NCBI GenBank assembly: GCA_900551755.1
Contig: URXK01000005.1
Coordinates: 36,533-100,532 of the forward strand
Length of the DNA stretch: 64,000 nt
Reading direction: 5' to 3'
Source of the DNA: an uncultured Eubacterium sp.
GTDB lineage: Bacteria; Bacillota; Clostridia; Lachnospirales; CAG-274
Below are positions 7,946 to 16,551 of the stretch, in pieces; the first letter of the stretch is position 1; each line of letters starts with the position of its first letter. The position numbers and the translations under genes are program-made. The notes below the pieces were generated by a model, which did no database searches, was not told the DNA's origin, and was given only the letters and a program-made list of their open reading frames with translations.

Positions 7946-9844
7946 TTATTCTTCAGCAAGATTACCAGTATATAGCTGATAATATCTGCCTTTCTTTTCT
8001 ATTAAGTCGTCGTGATTTCCTCTTTCAATTATTCTACCGTTTTCAAGAACCATTATACAATCAGAGTTTCTAACTGTAGAAAGTCTATGAGCAATAACAA
8101 ATGTAGTTCTGCCTTTCATAAGACTATCCATACCCTTTTGAACAAGTTCCTCTGTTCTAGTATCAATTGAACTTGTAGCCTCATCAAGAATAAGCACAGG
8201 AGGGTCGGCAACTGCTGCTCTAGCAATAGCAAGGAGCTGTCTTTGTCCTTGACTTAAATTAGAGCCGTCACCTGTAATCATTGTGTTATACCCCTCAGGC
8301 AATCTAGTTATAAAGCTATGAGCATTAGCAAGTTTAGCTGCTGATATACATTCATCGTCACTAGCATCGAGTTTACCAAAACGAATATTTTCCATAACTG
8401 TGCCAGTAAATAGGTGTGTATCCTGCAAAACTATGCCTAAAGAGCGTCTTAAATCGGCTTTTTTAATATGATTTATATTTACACCGTCATATCTTATTTT
8501 ACCGTCTTGAATGTCATAAAATCTATTAATAAGATTTGTTATAGTTGTTTTGCCAGCACCGGTACTACCTACAAAGGCAATTTTTTGTCCCGGTTCAGCA
8601 AAGAGCTTAATGTTGTGAAGAACGATTTTCTTTTCATCATAGCCAAAGTCAACATCATCAAATACAACGCCACCTTCAAGTTTAACTAAAATGTCACCAG
8701 TTTCTCTAGGCTTTTTCCAAGCCCAAACACCAGTTCTTTTTTCGCTTTCTGTAAGTGTGCCGTCACTATTTTCAATAACATTAACAAGGGTATCTCTACC
8801 TTCATCAACTTCTGGTTTTTCATCAAGAAGTTTGAATATTCTTTCAGCACCAGCCATAGCCATTACAATACTGTTTAACTGTTGGCTGACCTGTATAATA
8901 GGCATATTAAAACTCTTATTTAATGATAAAAAGGCAACAATTGTACCAAGTGTAATTCCAGTAACATTGCTAAGAGCAAGTAAAGCACCAATAATTGCAC
9001 AAAGTACATAGCTTATATTACCGATGTTGGCATTAATAGGCATAAGAATATTTGCAAACTTGTTGGCGTGATAAGCACTATCTCTTAATTGGTCATTAAG
9101 TTTTTTAAAATTGTCAATACATTCTTCCTCGTGGCAGAACACTTTAACAACCTTTTGACCGCTTATCATTTCTTCAATATAACCGTTTACAGTACCTAAA
9201 TCCTGCTGTTGCTTACCAAAGTACACACCAGATTTGCCACTTATTGTTTTAGAAATTTTAAGCATAAGTAAAACCATAAGCACAGTAACTATTGTAAGAG
9301 GTATATCAAGTATAATCATACTGCAAAATACACCGATTATTGTAATAATTGAATTTAAAACCTGTGGAATACTTTGGCTAATAAGCTGTCTTAATGTATC
9401 AACATCATTAGTATACACAGACATTATATCACCGTGAGGGTGGGTATCAAAATACTTAATAGGCAAAGATTCCATTTTGTTAAATATATCAATTCTAAGG
9501 TGTTTTAATGTACCCTGTGATACATACACCATAATTTTTTGATAAGCTAAGTTACAAAGTACACCAATTAAATAAATACTAGCAATTTTTAACAATGCAC
9601 CTGCAAGGGGAGCAAAGCTAGGATTGACTTCCTTTGTCATTGGCAAAATATAATCATCAATTAAGCTCTGCATAAACATTGTACCTTGAACTGTGGCAAA
9701 TGTTGAACCAATAATACCTATTAAAACTATTAAACATTGAAACCAATATCTTTTTAAAATAATAGCTAAAACTCTTTTAAAAATTTTAGATGGATTTTTA
9801 ACCTTTGGCTTAGGACCAAAGCCACGATTTCTCATTCCAGCCAT
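7946..9844 (-). CDS. Heterodimeric ABC exporter, subunit with canonical ATP site
   Basis: A 632-residue half-transporter of six TM helices followed by an NBD. The NBD has Walker A GSTGAGKTT, signature LSQGQRQ, Walker B VLILDEATSSID with the catalytic Glu, and the H-loop IAHRLST. I chose the ATG at 9844: it follows AAAGGGGG and starts 1 nt after the TAA of the upstream subunit gene, so the two are translationally coupled. The partner has a degenerate Walker B, as in TM287/288 and LmrCD-type heterodimeric multidrug exporters. Confidence 0.95.
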   Translation of the reverse strand: MAGMRNRGFGPKPKVKNPSKIFKRVLAIILKRYWFQCLIVLIGIIGSTFATVQGTMFMQSLIDDYILPMTKEVNPSFAPLAGALLKIASIYLIGVLCNLAYQKIMVYVSQGTLKHLRIDIFNKMESLPIKYFDTHPHGDIMSVYTNDVDTLRQLISQSIPQVLNSIITIIGVFCSMIILDIPLTIVTVLMVLLMLKISKTISGKSGVYFGKQQQDLGTVNGYIEEMISGQKVVKVFCHEEECIDNFKKLNDQLRDSAYHANKFANILMPINANIGNISYVLCAIIGALLALSNVTGITLGTIVAFLSLNKSFNMPIIQVSQQLNSIVMAMAGAERIFKLLDEKPEVDEGRDTLVNVIENSDGTLTESEKRTGVWAWKKPRETGDILVKLEGGVVFDDVDFGYDEKKIVLHNIKLFAEPGQKIAFVGSTGAGKTTITNLINRFYDIQDGKIRYDGVNINHIKKADLRRSLGIVLQDTHLFTGTVMENIRFGKLDASDDECISAAKLANAHSFITRLPEGYNTMITGDGSNLSQGQRQLLAIARAAVADPPVLILDEATSSIDTRTEELVQKGMDSLMKGRTTFVIAHRLSTVRNSDCIMVLENGRIIERGNHDDLIEKKGRYYQLYTGNLAEE

Positions 9845-9845
9845 A

Positions 9846-11594
9846 TTATTCGTCCCCCTTTCTGTCAAAGTCAGCATTTGCATTTATTTGTGAGTCATAA
9901 ACTTCTCTGTAAATTTCATTGTTTTCAATTAATTCATCGTGAGTACCAATGCCATTTATTTTGCCGTCATCAAGTACAACTATTCTGTCGGCATTTTGTA
10001 TACTGCTTATTCTTTGAGCAATAATCAACTTTGTAACATCAGGTATTTCGTTAGCAAAGGCTTCTCTTATTTTTGCATCTGTTGCAGTATCTACAGCACT
10101 TGTAGAGTCATCTAAAATGAGCACCTTTGGATTTTTAAGCAATGCTCTTGCAATACATAATCTCTGACGCTGACCACCAGAAACATTAGTACCACCTTGT
10201 TCAATGTGAGTGTTGTATTTGTCTGGGAACTTTTCAATAAATTCATCAGCACAAGCAAGTTTGCAAGCCTTTATACATTCTTCCTCTGTGGCATCGTCCT
10301 TACCCCAACGAAGATTGTCAAGTATTGAGCCACTAAAGAGTACATTCTTTTGAAGTACAACAGATACTTGATTTCTCAATGTTTCAATGTCATAATCTTT
10401 AACATTGACACCACCGACTTTTACTTCACCTGTTTTAACATCATATAATCTTGATATAAGGTTTACAAGGCTTGATTTACTACTGCCTGTACCACCAATT
10501 ATACCAATTGTTTCACCAGATTTAATGTGTAAGTTAATGTTGTTAAGTACATTTTCTTTTGACTTATCTTTGTAAGCAAATGAAACATTGTCAAAGTCAA
10601 TGCTACCGTCTTTAACAGTTTTAATTGGCTCTGGCTTATTTGTAATATCTGGCTTTTCATTTAATACTTCTGCAATTCTTTCAGCACTGGCAGCACTTAT
10701 TGTAATCATAACAAATATCATTGAAAGCATCATAAGTGAAATCATAATGCTCATAATGTAACTAAACATACTAGTAAGTTCACCAGTAGTAAGTGTATTT
10801 TGCACAATCAACTTAGCACCAATCCAAGATACACCAAGGATACAACCATAAACAGCTGTCATCATAATAGGGGCATTGTTTGCAAGTATTGATTCAGCCT
10901 TAACAAAAAGTCTGTAAAGGTTATCAGCAGCTTTTGAAAACTTATCTTTTTCATAATCTTCTCTTACATAAGCCTTTACAACTCTTATAGCTGAAACATT
11001 TTCTTGAACACTAGCATTAAGTTCATCATATTTTTTAAATACTGTGTCGAAAAGAGGCATTGTCTTTTTAATAATAAGCCCAAGTAACACGCCAAGGAAA
11101 ATAATGGCTACTACATAAATAAGGCTCAATTTTACATTAATAAAGAAACACATTATAAGAGCACATATAAGCATAAATGGGGCTCTTATACACATTCTAA
11201 GTATCATCTGATAAGAATTTTGAACATTAGTAATATCAGTAGTCATTCTTGTTACAAGACCTGATGTTGAAAATTTGTCAATGTTGGAAAATGAGAATGT
11301 TTGTATATTTTCGTACACTGACTCTCTTAAATTACAAGCAAAACCAGTTGACGCCTCGGCAGCATATTTTCCGGCTAAAGCACCAAATAATAAACTAAAC
11401 ATAGCCATAACAAGCATAAGTCCACCGTAAATATAAACATTAGTTATATTTCCAGATTCAATACCTTTGTCAATTATAAGTGCCATTATCATAGGAATAA
11501 GAACTTCCATAATAACTTCTAAAGCTGAAAAGAGTGGGGCTAGTAAAGAGGATTTTTTATACTGCTTTACTTGTGATAATAATGTTTTTATCAT
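9846..11594 (-). CDS. Heterodimeric ABC exporter, subunit with degenerate ATP site
   Basis: A 582-residue half-transporter with six TM helices and a C-terminal NBD. Motifs are Walker A GGTGSSKSS, signature VSGGQRQ and Walker B VLILDDSTSAVD. The catalytic Glu is replaced by Asp, and the switch region has IAQRISS in place of the H-loop His. These are the marks of the non-hydrolysing site in heterodimeric exporters. It is the first gene of a two-gene operon, with an AAAGGAG ribosome site. Its leader contains an intrinsic-terminator-like hairpin directly behind the promoter (11612-11648). Confidence 0.95.
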   Translation of the reverse strand: MIKTLLSQVKQYKKSSLLAPLFSALEVIMEVLIPMIMALIIDKGIESGNITNVYIYGGLMLVMAMFSLLFGALAGKYAAEASTGFACNLRESVYENIQTFSFSNIDKFSTSGLVTRMTTDITNVQNSYQMILRMCIRAPFMLICALIMCFFINVKLSLIYVVAIIFLGVLLGLIIKKTMPLFDTVFKKYDELNASVQENVSAIRVVKAYVREDYEKDKFSKAADNLYRLFVKAESILANNAPIMMTAVYGCILGVSWIGAKLIVQNTLTTGELTSMFSYIMSIMISLMMLSMIFVMITISAASAERIAEVLNEKPDITNKPEPIKTVKDGSIDFDNVSFAYKDKSKENVLNNINLHIKSGETIGIIGGTGSSKSSLVNLISRLYDVKTGEVKVGGVNVKDYDIETLRNQVSVVLQKNVLFSGSILDNLRWGKDDATEEECIKACKLACADEFIEKFPDKYNTHIEQGGTNVSGGQRQRLCIARALLKNPKVLILDDSTSAVDTATDAKIREAFANEIPDVTKLIIAQRISSIQNADRIVVLDDGKINGIGTHDELIENNEIYREVYDSQINANADFDRKGDE

Positions 11595-11611
11595 TTATAA
11601 CAACTCCTTTA

Positions 11612-11648
11612 CAAAAAAAATAGGGGATTGTTCTATACCTAACAATCC
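11612..11648 (-). terminator. Terminator-like hairpin in the 5' leader of the ABC exporter operon
   Basis: On the minus strand GGATTGTT (11648-11641), an 8-nt loop and AACAATCC (11632-11625) are followed by CCTA and eight T (11620-11613). The element ends about 18 nt upstream of the ATG and starts almost at the predicted transcription start, so it lies inside the mRNA leader. It could act as an attenuator, as a terminator for antisense or upstream transcription, or as a 5' stabilising hairpin. Confidence 0.7.
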
Positions 11649-11656
11649 ACATTTTT

Positions 11657-11685
11657 AGTATAACATCAAATGCAAATATTGTAAA
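11657..11685 (-). promoter_or_regulatory. Promoter of the ABC exporter operon
   Basis: On the minus strand TTTACA (11685-11680), an exact 17-nt spacer and TATACT (11662-11657). The predicted start site lies 1-3 nt before the terminator-like hairpin. Confidence 0.7.
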
Positions 11686-11718
11686 TACATTATTTTAATC
11701 TTAATAAAAAATTATGTA

Positions 11719-11747
11719 TTGTAGCTTAGGTTAAAATATTATATAAT
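11719..11747 (+). promoter_or_regulatory. Promoter of iolB
   Basis: TTGTAG (11719-11724), a 17-nt spacer and TATAAT (11742-11747), 30 nt upstream of the coding start. Confidence 0.6.
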
Positions 11748-11776
11748 AAATAAAAAGTGATTTTAAGGAGGTACTT

Positions 11777-12592
11777 ATGAAAAGATTTTATGAAAGACAA
11801 GATTTTAATGGTTACAAGGAAATTATAACTAAAGAGGCAGAGCTTGAAGTTATTGGCCTTGATATGATTAGGTTAGAGCCTAATGAAAGTATTGAGCTTA
11901 ATTCAGGTGAATATGAGCTTGGTCTTGTTATTCTTTCTGGCGTATGTAGCATAAAGGCTGATGAACTTAATGCTGAAAACATCGGTACTAGAAGAAATGT
12001 ATTTGACGGCAAGCCTACTACTGTTTATGTGCCTAGAGATACTGATTACACTGTTGTGGCAGGTGGTTATGATACACTTGAGGTTGCTGTATGTAAGGTA
12101 AAGGCTGACAAAAAGTACAAGCCATTTATTGTTATGCCAGATGATATTGTAACAGAGCATAGAGGCAAACTTAACTGGCAAAGAGATGTAAATGATATTA
12201 TAACATCTAAATACGAGGGCAAGGTTGACAAAATCGTTCTCGGTGAAACTTATGGCTGTGCTGGTCAGTGGTCAAGCTATCCATCACACAAGCACGACAC
12301 AGATAATATGCCTTATGAAGTTAATATGGAAGAAATATATCACTTTAAGGTAAATCCTGGTCAGGGCTTTGGTATTCAAGTTATGTATAGCGATGATATG
12401 TCATTAAAGGAAAGCTACATTGTAAGAGATGGTGATAGTGTTGCTATTAAAAATGGTTACCACCCAGTAGCTGCTGCTCCAGGATATAGTGTTTACTATT
12501 TATGGGTAATGGCTGGCAATAGTGGCAGAAAACTTACTCCTTGCGATGACCCTAAGCACGCTTGGGTTAAGGCTGTTGAAAAAATGGTATAA
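11777..12592 (+). CDS. iolB: 5-deoxy-glucuronate isomerase (IolB)
   Basis: A 271-residue bicupin that converts 5-deoxy-glucuronate to 2-deoxy-5-keto-gluconate in myo-inositol catabolism. The C-terminal metal cupin shows YPSHKHD (two His), MEEIYHFKVNPGQGFGIQVM (Glu) and GYHPVAAAPGY (His), followed by YYLWVMAGN, as in IolB. The related KduI lacks this tail. The ATG follows AAGGAGGT. It stands alone between terminators with no other iol genes, so the pathway genes must lie elsewhere or the enzyme serves another uronate route. Confidence 0.9.
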   Translation: MKRFYERQDFNGYKEIITKEAELEVIGLDMIRLEPNESIELNSGEYELGLVILSGVCSIKADELNAENIGTRRNVFDGKPTTVYVPRDTDYTVVAGGYDTLEVAVCKVKADKKYKPFIVMPDDIVTEHRGKLNWQRDVNDIITSKYEGKVDKIVLGETYGCAGQWSSYPSHKHDTDNMPYEVNMEEIYHFKVNPGQGFGIQVMYSDDMSLKESYIVRDGDSVAIKNGYHPVAAAPGYSVYYLWVMAGNSGRKLTPCDDPKHAWVKAVEKMV

Positions 12593-12603
12593 TAATTAAA
12601 TGA

Positions 12604-12632
12604 GGCTGTCGTAAATAAAACGACAGCCATTA
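12604..12632. terminator. Terminator between iolB and the GltA-type gene
   Basis: The perfect 9-bp stem GGCTGTCGT / ACGACAGCC (12604-12612 with 12620-12628), in an AT-rich context on both sides. The neighbouring genes converge here. Confidence 0.8.
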
Positions 12633-12646
12633 TTATTTAATAAATA

Positions 12647-13951
12647 TTAAAGACCTAAAAGTTTCATAGCATCAACATAGCTTGCAATACCTGCTACAGC
12701 CTTTTTAGCTTCCTTCATAGCAAGTACAACAGTTGCAGGCTGGTGAACTACATCACCACCGGCAAATACACCGTTTAATGTAGTCATACCATAAGGCTTT
12801 TCCTTAGTAATAAGGTAGCCATTGTCATTTACTTCAATACCCTTAGTAGTAGATATAATTCTCTTAGCTGGCTTAGAACCAATAGCTACAAGTACCTTGT
12901 CACAAGGAATAACCATTTCGTTGCTATCCTGTTCAATTAATAAGCCCTTAAGATTACCTTCGTCATCGCCTACATATTCAGTTGGTGATGAATTCCACAT
13001 AAACTTAACACCATCAGCTACAGCACTTTCATATTCAGCCTTTTCTGCTGAAATATTTTCAAGACCCTTTCTGTAAACTACAGTTACCTTTTTAGCACCC
13101 ATTCTAAGGGCAGTTCTTGCAGCGTCCATAGCAACATTACCAGCACCAATTACAAGTACAGTATCGCCTTCCTTAACAGGAACTTCCTTTCTTTCAAGGC
13201 TATTGCTGTTGAAAAGGGCAACCATTCTAAGGAAGTAGTGTGACTGGATTACACCAACTAAATCCTTGCCAGGAATATTAAGCTCTCTTGAAATAGCTGT
13301 ACCAGTACCAATGAAAATAGCATCAAAGCCTTTTTCAAAAAGCTGGTCAATAGTAATATCCTTACCAATAATAGTGTTGTTAATAAACTGAACACCTAAT
13401 TCGGCAATTCTCTTTGTTTCTCGTCTTACAACATCTTTAGGAAGTCTAAACTCTGGTATACCATAGAGAAGTACGCCACCTGGCTCATTTTCACTTTCGT
13501 ATACAGTTACATTAAAGCCCATCATTGAAAGGTCACCAGCAACAGTAAGACCAGCAGGACCAGAACCGATTACAGCTACATTACCTCTTGTCTTTGGTGG
13601 AATTTTCTCTCTAATAAGACCCATATCAGCATCAAAGTCAGCAACAAACTGCTCAAGTTTACCGATTTTAATAGGCTTTTTAGCTCTATTTAAAACACAA
13701 TGACCTTCACATTGCTTCTCGTGAGGACAAACTCTACCACATACAGCAGGTAAGTTAGTCTTTTCAGCTAAAAGGCTTCTAGCCTCACCAAAGTTACCTC
13801 TTGAAAGCTGATGTATAAATTCTGGAATATTATTTTCTATTGGGCAACCAGTTTTGCACTGAGGTACTTTACAATTAAGGCATCTTTTAGCCTCAGCAAG
13901 AGCTTCTTGCATAGTTAAAGGTGTTGCATCGTATTGTTCGTTTTTATTCAT
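12647..13951 (-). CDS. gltA: GltA-type NADPH:glutamate synthase / NfnB-like flavoprotein
   Basis: A 434-residue iron-sulfur flavoprotein. The N-terminal [4Fe-4S] region holds CLNCKVPQCKTGCP and CGRVCPHEKQCEGHC (residues 24-84). The FAD Rossmann motif GSGPAGLTVAGDL lies near 131. The NAD(P)H motif GAGNVAMDAARTAL and VVYRKG lie near 270-290, and a second FAD motif GVFAGGDVV is near the end. Homologues act as small subunits of glutamate synthase, as homotetrameric GltA, or as NfnB of electron-bifurcating transhydrogenase. No large subunit or nfnA is adjacent. It lies 24 bp after a HisC/CobD-like gene, in one operon, with a GAGGAGG ribosome site. Confidence 0.88.
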   Translation of the reverse strand: MNKNEQYDATPLTMQEALAEAKRCLNCKVPQCKTGCPIENNIPEFIHQLSRGNFGEARSLLAEKTNLPAVCGRVCPHEKQCEGHCVLNRAKKPIKIGKLEQFVADFDADMGLIREKIPPKTRGNVAVIGSGPAGLTVAGDLSMMGFNVTVYESENEPGGVLLYGIPEFRLPKDVVRRETKRIAELGVQFINNTIIGKDITIDQLFEKGFDAIFIGTGTAISRELNIPGKDLVGVIQSHYFLRMVALFNSNSLERKEVPVKEGDTVLVIGAGNVAMDAARTALRMGAKKVTVVYRKGLENISAEKAEYESAVADGVKFMWNSSPTEYVGDDEGNLKGLLIEQDSNEMVIPCDKVLVAIGSKPAKRIISTTKGIEVNDNGYLITKEKPYGMTTLNGVFAGGDVVHQPATVVLAMKEAKKAVAGIASYVDAMKLLGL

Positions 13952-13975
13952 AATTGCCTCCTCAAATTTATGTTT

Positions 13976-15067
13976 TTATTTTAAAATATTTTTAAGCTCA
14001 TTTAATAACAAGTTGTTGCTTTTTCCATCAAGTATACAAAATCTTATAAAATGATTGTCCAAATAAGGAAAGTCAGCACAATCTCGTATCAATATCTTCT
14101 TATTAATAAGCTTGTTAAAAACTTCTGTAGATGTTACAGCATCAGTTTTAAGTCTAAGAAGGAAAAAGTTTGACTGAGTGTCGTAAATATGAACACTATC
14201 AAGGTCAAATAATTCTTTAAATATTTTGTTTCTTTCTGTATTTATAAGGTTTCTGCTTTTGTTAATAAAATCCTTATCTCTAAACATAACAGTACCGCTT
14301 AATTCAGCAAATATATTAACTGACCAAGGGTCTTTGTTAGCATTAATGTATTCAATAATATCTTTGTTAGAACAAGCACCATATCCAAGTCTAAGTCCAG
14401 GACAAGCAAAGAATTTAGATGTACCTCTAACAATAAATAAATTGTCAAATTCTTCAACAAGAGGCATAGCTGAAACATTTTTGGCTGGGTCAGAAAACTC
14501 AACATAAGTTTCGTCCATCATAACACTAATGTTGTGAGCCTTGCAATGAGTAAGTATATCTCTTGTTTGCTGGCAAGTAACATAAGTACCAGTTGGGTTA
14601 TTAGGATTGCATATAACAAGCATATCAATATCATCAGTCAAAGCCTTTTTAAGCTCTGGTATGTTAAGCATAAACTCGTCCTTTTCTTGCAAAGGAAAAA
14701 GCTCAGTTTCGCCACCAATAAGTTTAATTTCTTTTAAATATTCTGAATAGGCTGGTGACACAATAACAGCTTTTTTAGGATGTATAGATTTGATACACAT
14801 TGATATAAGCTCAGTTGAACCATTGCCAACCATAATATGCTTAGAGCTAATACCTGTGTAATCACTTATGGCTTCTCTTAATGCTACATAAGATACATCA
14901 GGATATGTTGTTGGAGCATCTGCATTGTTAGCTATAGCTTCCTTAACAGACTGTGGCAATCCAAGGGGATTAACATTGCCTCCAAAGTTATAAATTTCTT
15001 CTTTTTTTATTCCATAGATTCTGGAGATTTCGTCTAAATCTCCACCATGAATTACATTTAAACTCAT
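13976..15067 (-). CDS. HisC/CobD-like PLP-dependent aminotransferase
   Basis: A 363-residue class I/II aminotransferase. The N-terminal IHGGDLDEI and NFGGNVNPLGLP resemble threonine-phosphate decarboxylase (CobD), while the body resembles histidinol-phosphate aminotransferase. PLP-site motifs are VGNGSTELI, VICNPNNPTGTY, MDETYVEF and the Schiff-base Lys in RGTSKFFACPGLRLGYG (near residue 220). No histidine or cobalamin genes are adjacent, so transaminase and decarboxylase activities cannot be told apart here. It is co-transcribed with the downstream GltA-type flavoprotein gene, which suggests amino-acid nitrogen metabolism. Confidence 0.85.
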   Translation of the reverse strand: MSLNVIHGGDLDEISRIYGIKKEEIYNFGGNVNPLGLPQSVKEAIANNADAPTTYPDVSYVALREAISDYTGISSKHIMVGNGSTELISMCIKSIHPKKAVIVSPAYSEYLKEIKLIGGETELFPLQEKDEFMLNIPELKKALTDDIDMLVICNPNNPTGTYVTCQQTRDILTHCKAHNISVMMDETYVEFSDPAKNVSAMPLVEEFDNLFIVRGTSKFFACPGLRLGYGACSNKDIIEYINANKDPWSVNIFAELSGTVMFRDKDFINKSRNLINTERNKIFKELFDLDSVHIYDTQSNFFLLRLKTDAVTSTEVFNKLINKKILIRDCADFPYLDNHFIRFCILDGKSNNLLLNELKNILK

Positions 15068-15178
15068 AGTTGCACTTCCTTTTATCCTTCTCTTAAATCA
15101 GTATATCATTAATAGAGATAAAATTAAAGAGTTTATTTAAAATATTTTAAAAATTTTTTTATAATATTAAAAATATTA

Positions 15179-15207
15179 TTGGAAAATAAGCGAAATTGTG
15201 ATATAAT
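15179..15207 (+). promoter_or_regulatory. Promoter of the CNNM-mreB operon
   Basis: TTGGAA (15179-15184), a 17-nt spacer and TATAAT (15202-15207). Confidence 0.6.
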
Positions 15208-15257
15208 ACAATTTACTGTTAAAGTAAAATTATTTTTTAATTAGGAGTGTGATTTTC

Positions 15258-16547
15258 GTGGACTCGGGAAGTTCCCAATATTTAACTAAGGTAATTATTC
15301 TTGTGGTCTGTTTGGCGTTATCTGGCTTTTTTTCTAGTGCAGAAACTGCATTGACTTCTTTAAGCAAAATTAGGCTTAGAGCTATGGTTGATGAAGGTGT
15401 TAAAAATGCAAAACTTATTCAAAAAATAACTGATAAACCATCAAAATTGCTTAGTGCAATTCTTATTGGCAACAATATAGTAAATATTGGTGCATCATCT
15501 CTTGGTACAGTTATTGCAACTGATTTATTTGGTAGTAGTGGTGTTGGTATTGCAACTGGCGTACTTACTATTCTTGTACTTATATTTGGTGAAGTAACAC
15601 CTAAAAGTTATGCTAGTGAAAATGCAGAAAAGGTTAGTATTTTTTGTATTAAGCCTATAGCTTTTTGTGTGTTTGTGTTTACACCATTTATATTTTTACT
15701 TAATATTATTACAGGCTTTATATTTAAGTTAATTGGTAGCAAAAAGCAGCAAACTCCTGCTGTTACTGTCAATGAGCTTAAAACTATGGTTGATGTTAGT
15801 CACGAGGAAGGTGTAATTGAGGTTGATGAAAAAGAAATGATTACTAATGTAGTTGATTTCAGAAGTTCAACAGCCGAGGAGGTTATGATACCTAGAATTG
15901 ATATAGTTGCTATACCTGATGATATGAGCTATAGTGATGTTATTGATGTGTTTAAAGAAAAGAGATTTACTAGATTGCCTGTATATAATGAAACAAATGA
16001 CCATATTGTGGGTACATTATCTTTTAAGGATATTATGCTTCTTGATGATATAGAAACAAGTAGTTTTAAGGTGTCTGATTATATGAGAGAACCTTATTTT
16101 ACTTATGAAACAAAGCAGTGTTCAAAGCTTTTTGCTGATATGAAAAAAGAGTCAATTTCTATGGCTATTGTTCTTGATGAATACGGTGGCACAGCCGGTA
16201 TTGTTACTTTGCAAGATTTAATAGAAGAAATTGTTGGTGATATTATTGATTCTGAAAGAGATGATTCAGAAGAAATACAGCCTTTAGGTGAAAATGAATA
16301 TCTTGTAGATGGCAGTACAAAACTTGATGATGTTAATGATGCTCTTGACACTAACTTTGTAAATGACGATATTGAATCAATAGGTGGCTATGTTATTGCT
16401 ATTATTGGTAGATTTCCTGAAAAGGGTGAAGTTATTAATGATGACAGTGCTAAGTTTACTATTGAACAAACTGATAAAAATAGAATTGTTAAAATGAAAA
16501 TAACATTAACTCCAAAAAATGAAATAGAGGAAGAAAAGGAGAATTAA
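15258..16547 (+). CDS. CNNM/HlyC-family transporter (DUF21-CBS-CorC domains)
   Basis: A 429-residue membrane protein. A DUF21 transmembrane domain (about residues 10-190, with SGFFSSAETALTSLSK) is followed by a CBS pair (about 205-330) and a C-terminal CorC_HlyC domain. The family mediates Mg2+ or Co2+ efflux; the name hemolysin is historical. I chose the GTG at 15258, 10 nt after AGGAG; the alternative GTG at 15249 is only 1 nt away from it. The coding end lies 4 nt before mreB, so the two genes form one operon. Confidence 0.9.
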   Translation: MDSGSSQYLTKVIILVVCLALSGFFSSAETALTSLSKIRLRAMVDEGVKNAKLIQKITDKPSKLLSAILIGNNIVNIGASSLGTVIATDLFGSSGVGIATGVLTILVLIFGEVTPKSYASENAEKVSIFCIKPIAFCVFVFTPFIFLLNIITGFIFKLIGSKKQQTPAVTVNELKTMVDVSHEEGVIEVDEKEMITNVVDFRSSTAEEVMIPRIDIVAIPDDMSYSDVIDVFKEKRFTRLPVYNETNDHIVGTLSFKDIMLLDDIETSSFKVSDYMREPYFTYETKQCSKLFADMKKESISMAIVLDEYGGTAGIVTLQDLIEEIVGDIIDSERDDSEEIQPLGENEYLVDGSTKLDDVNDALDTNFVNDDIESIGGYVIAIIGRFPEKGEVINDDSAKFTIEQTDKNRIVKMKITLTPKNEIEEEKEN

Positions 16548-16551
16548 GTAT

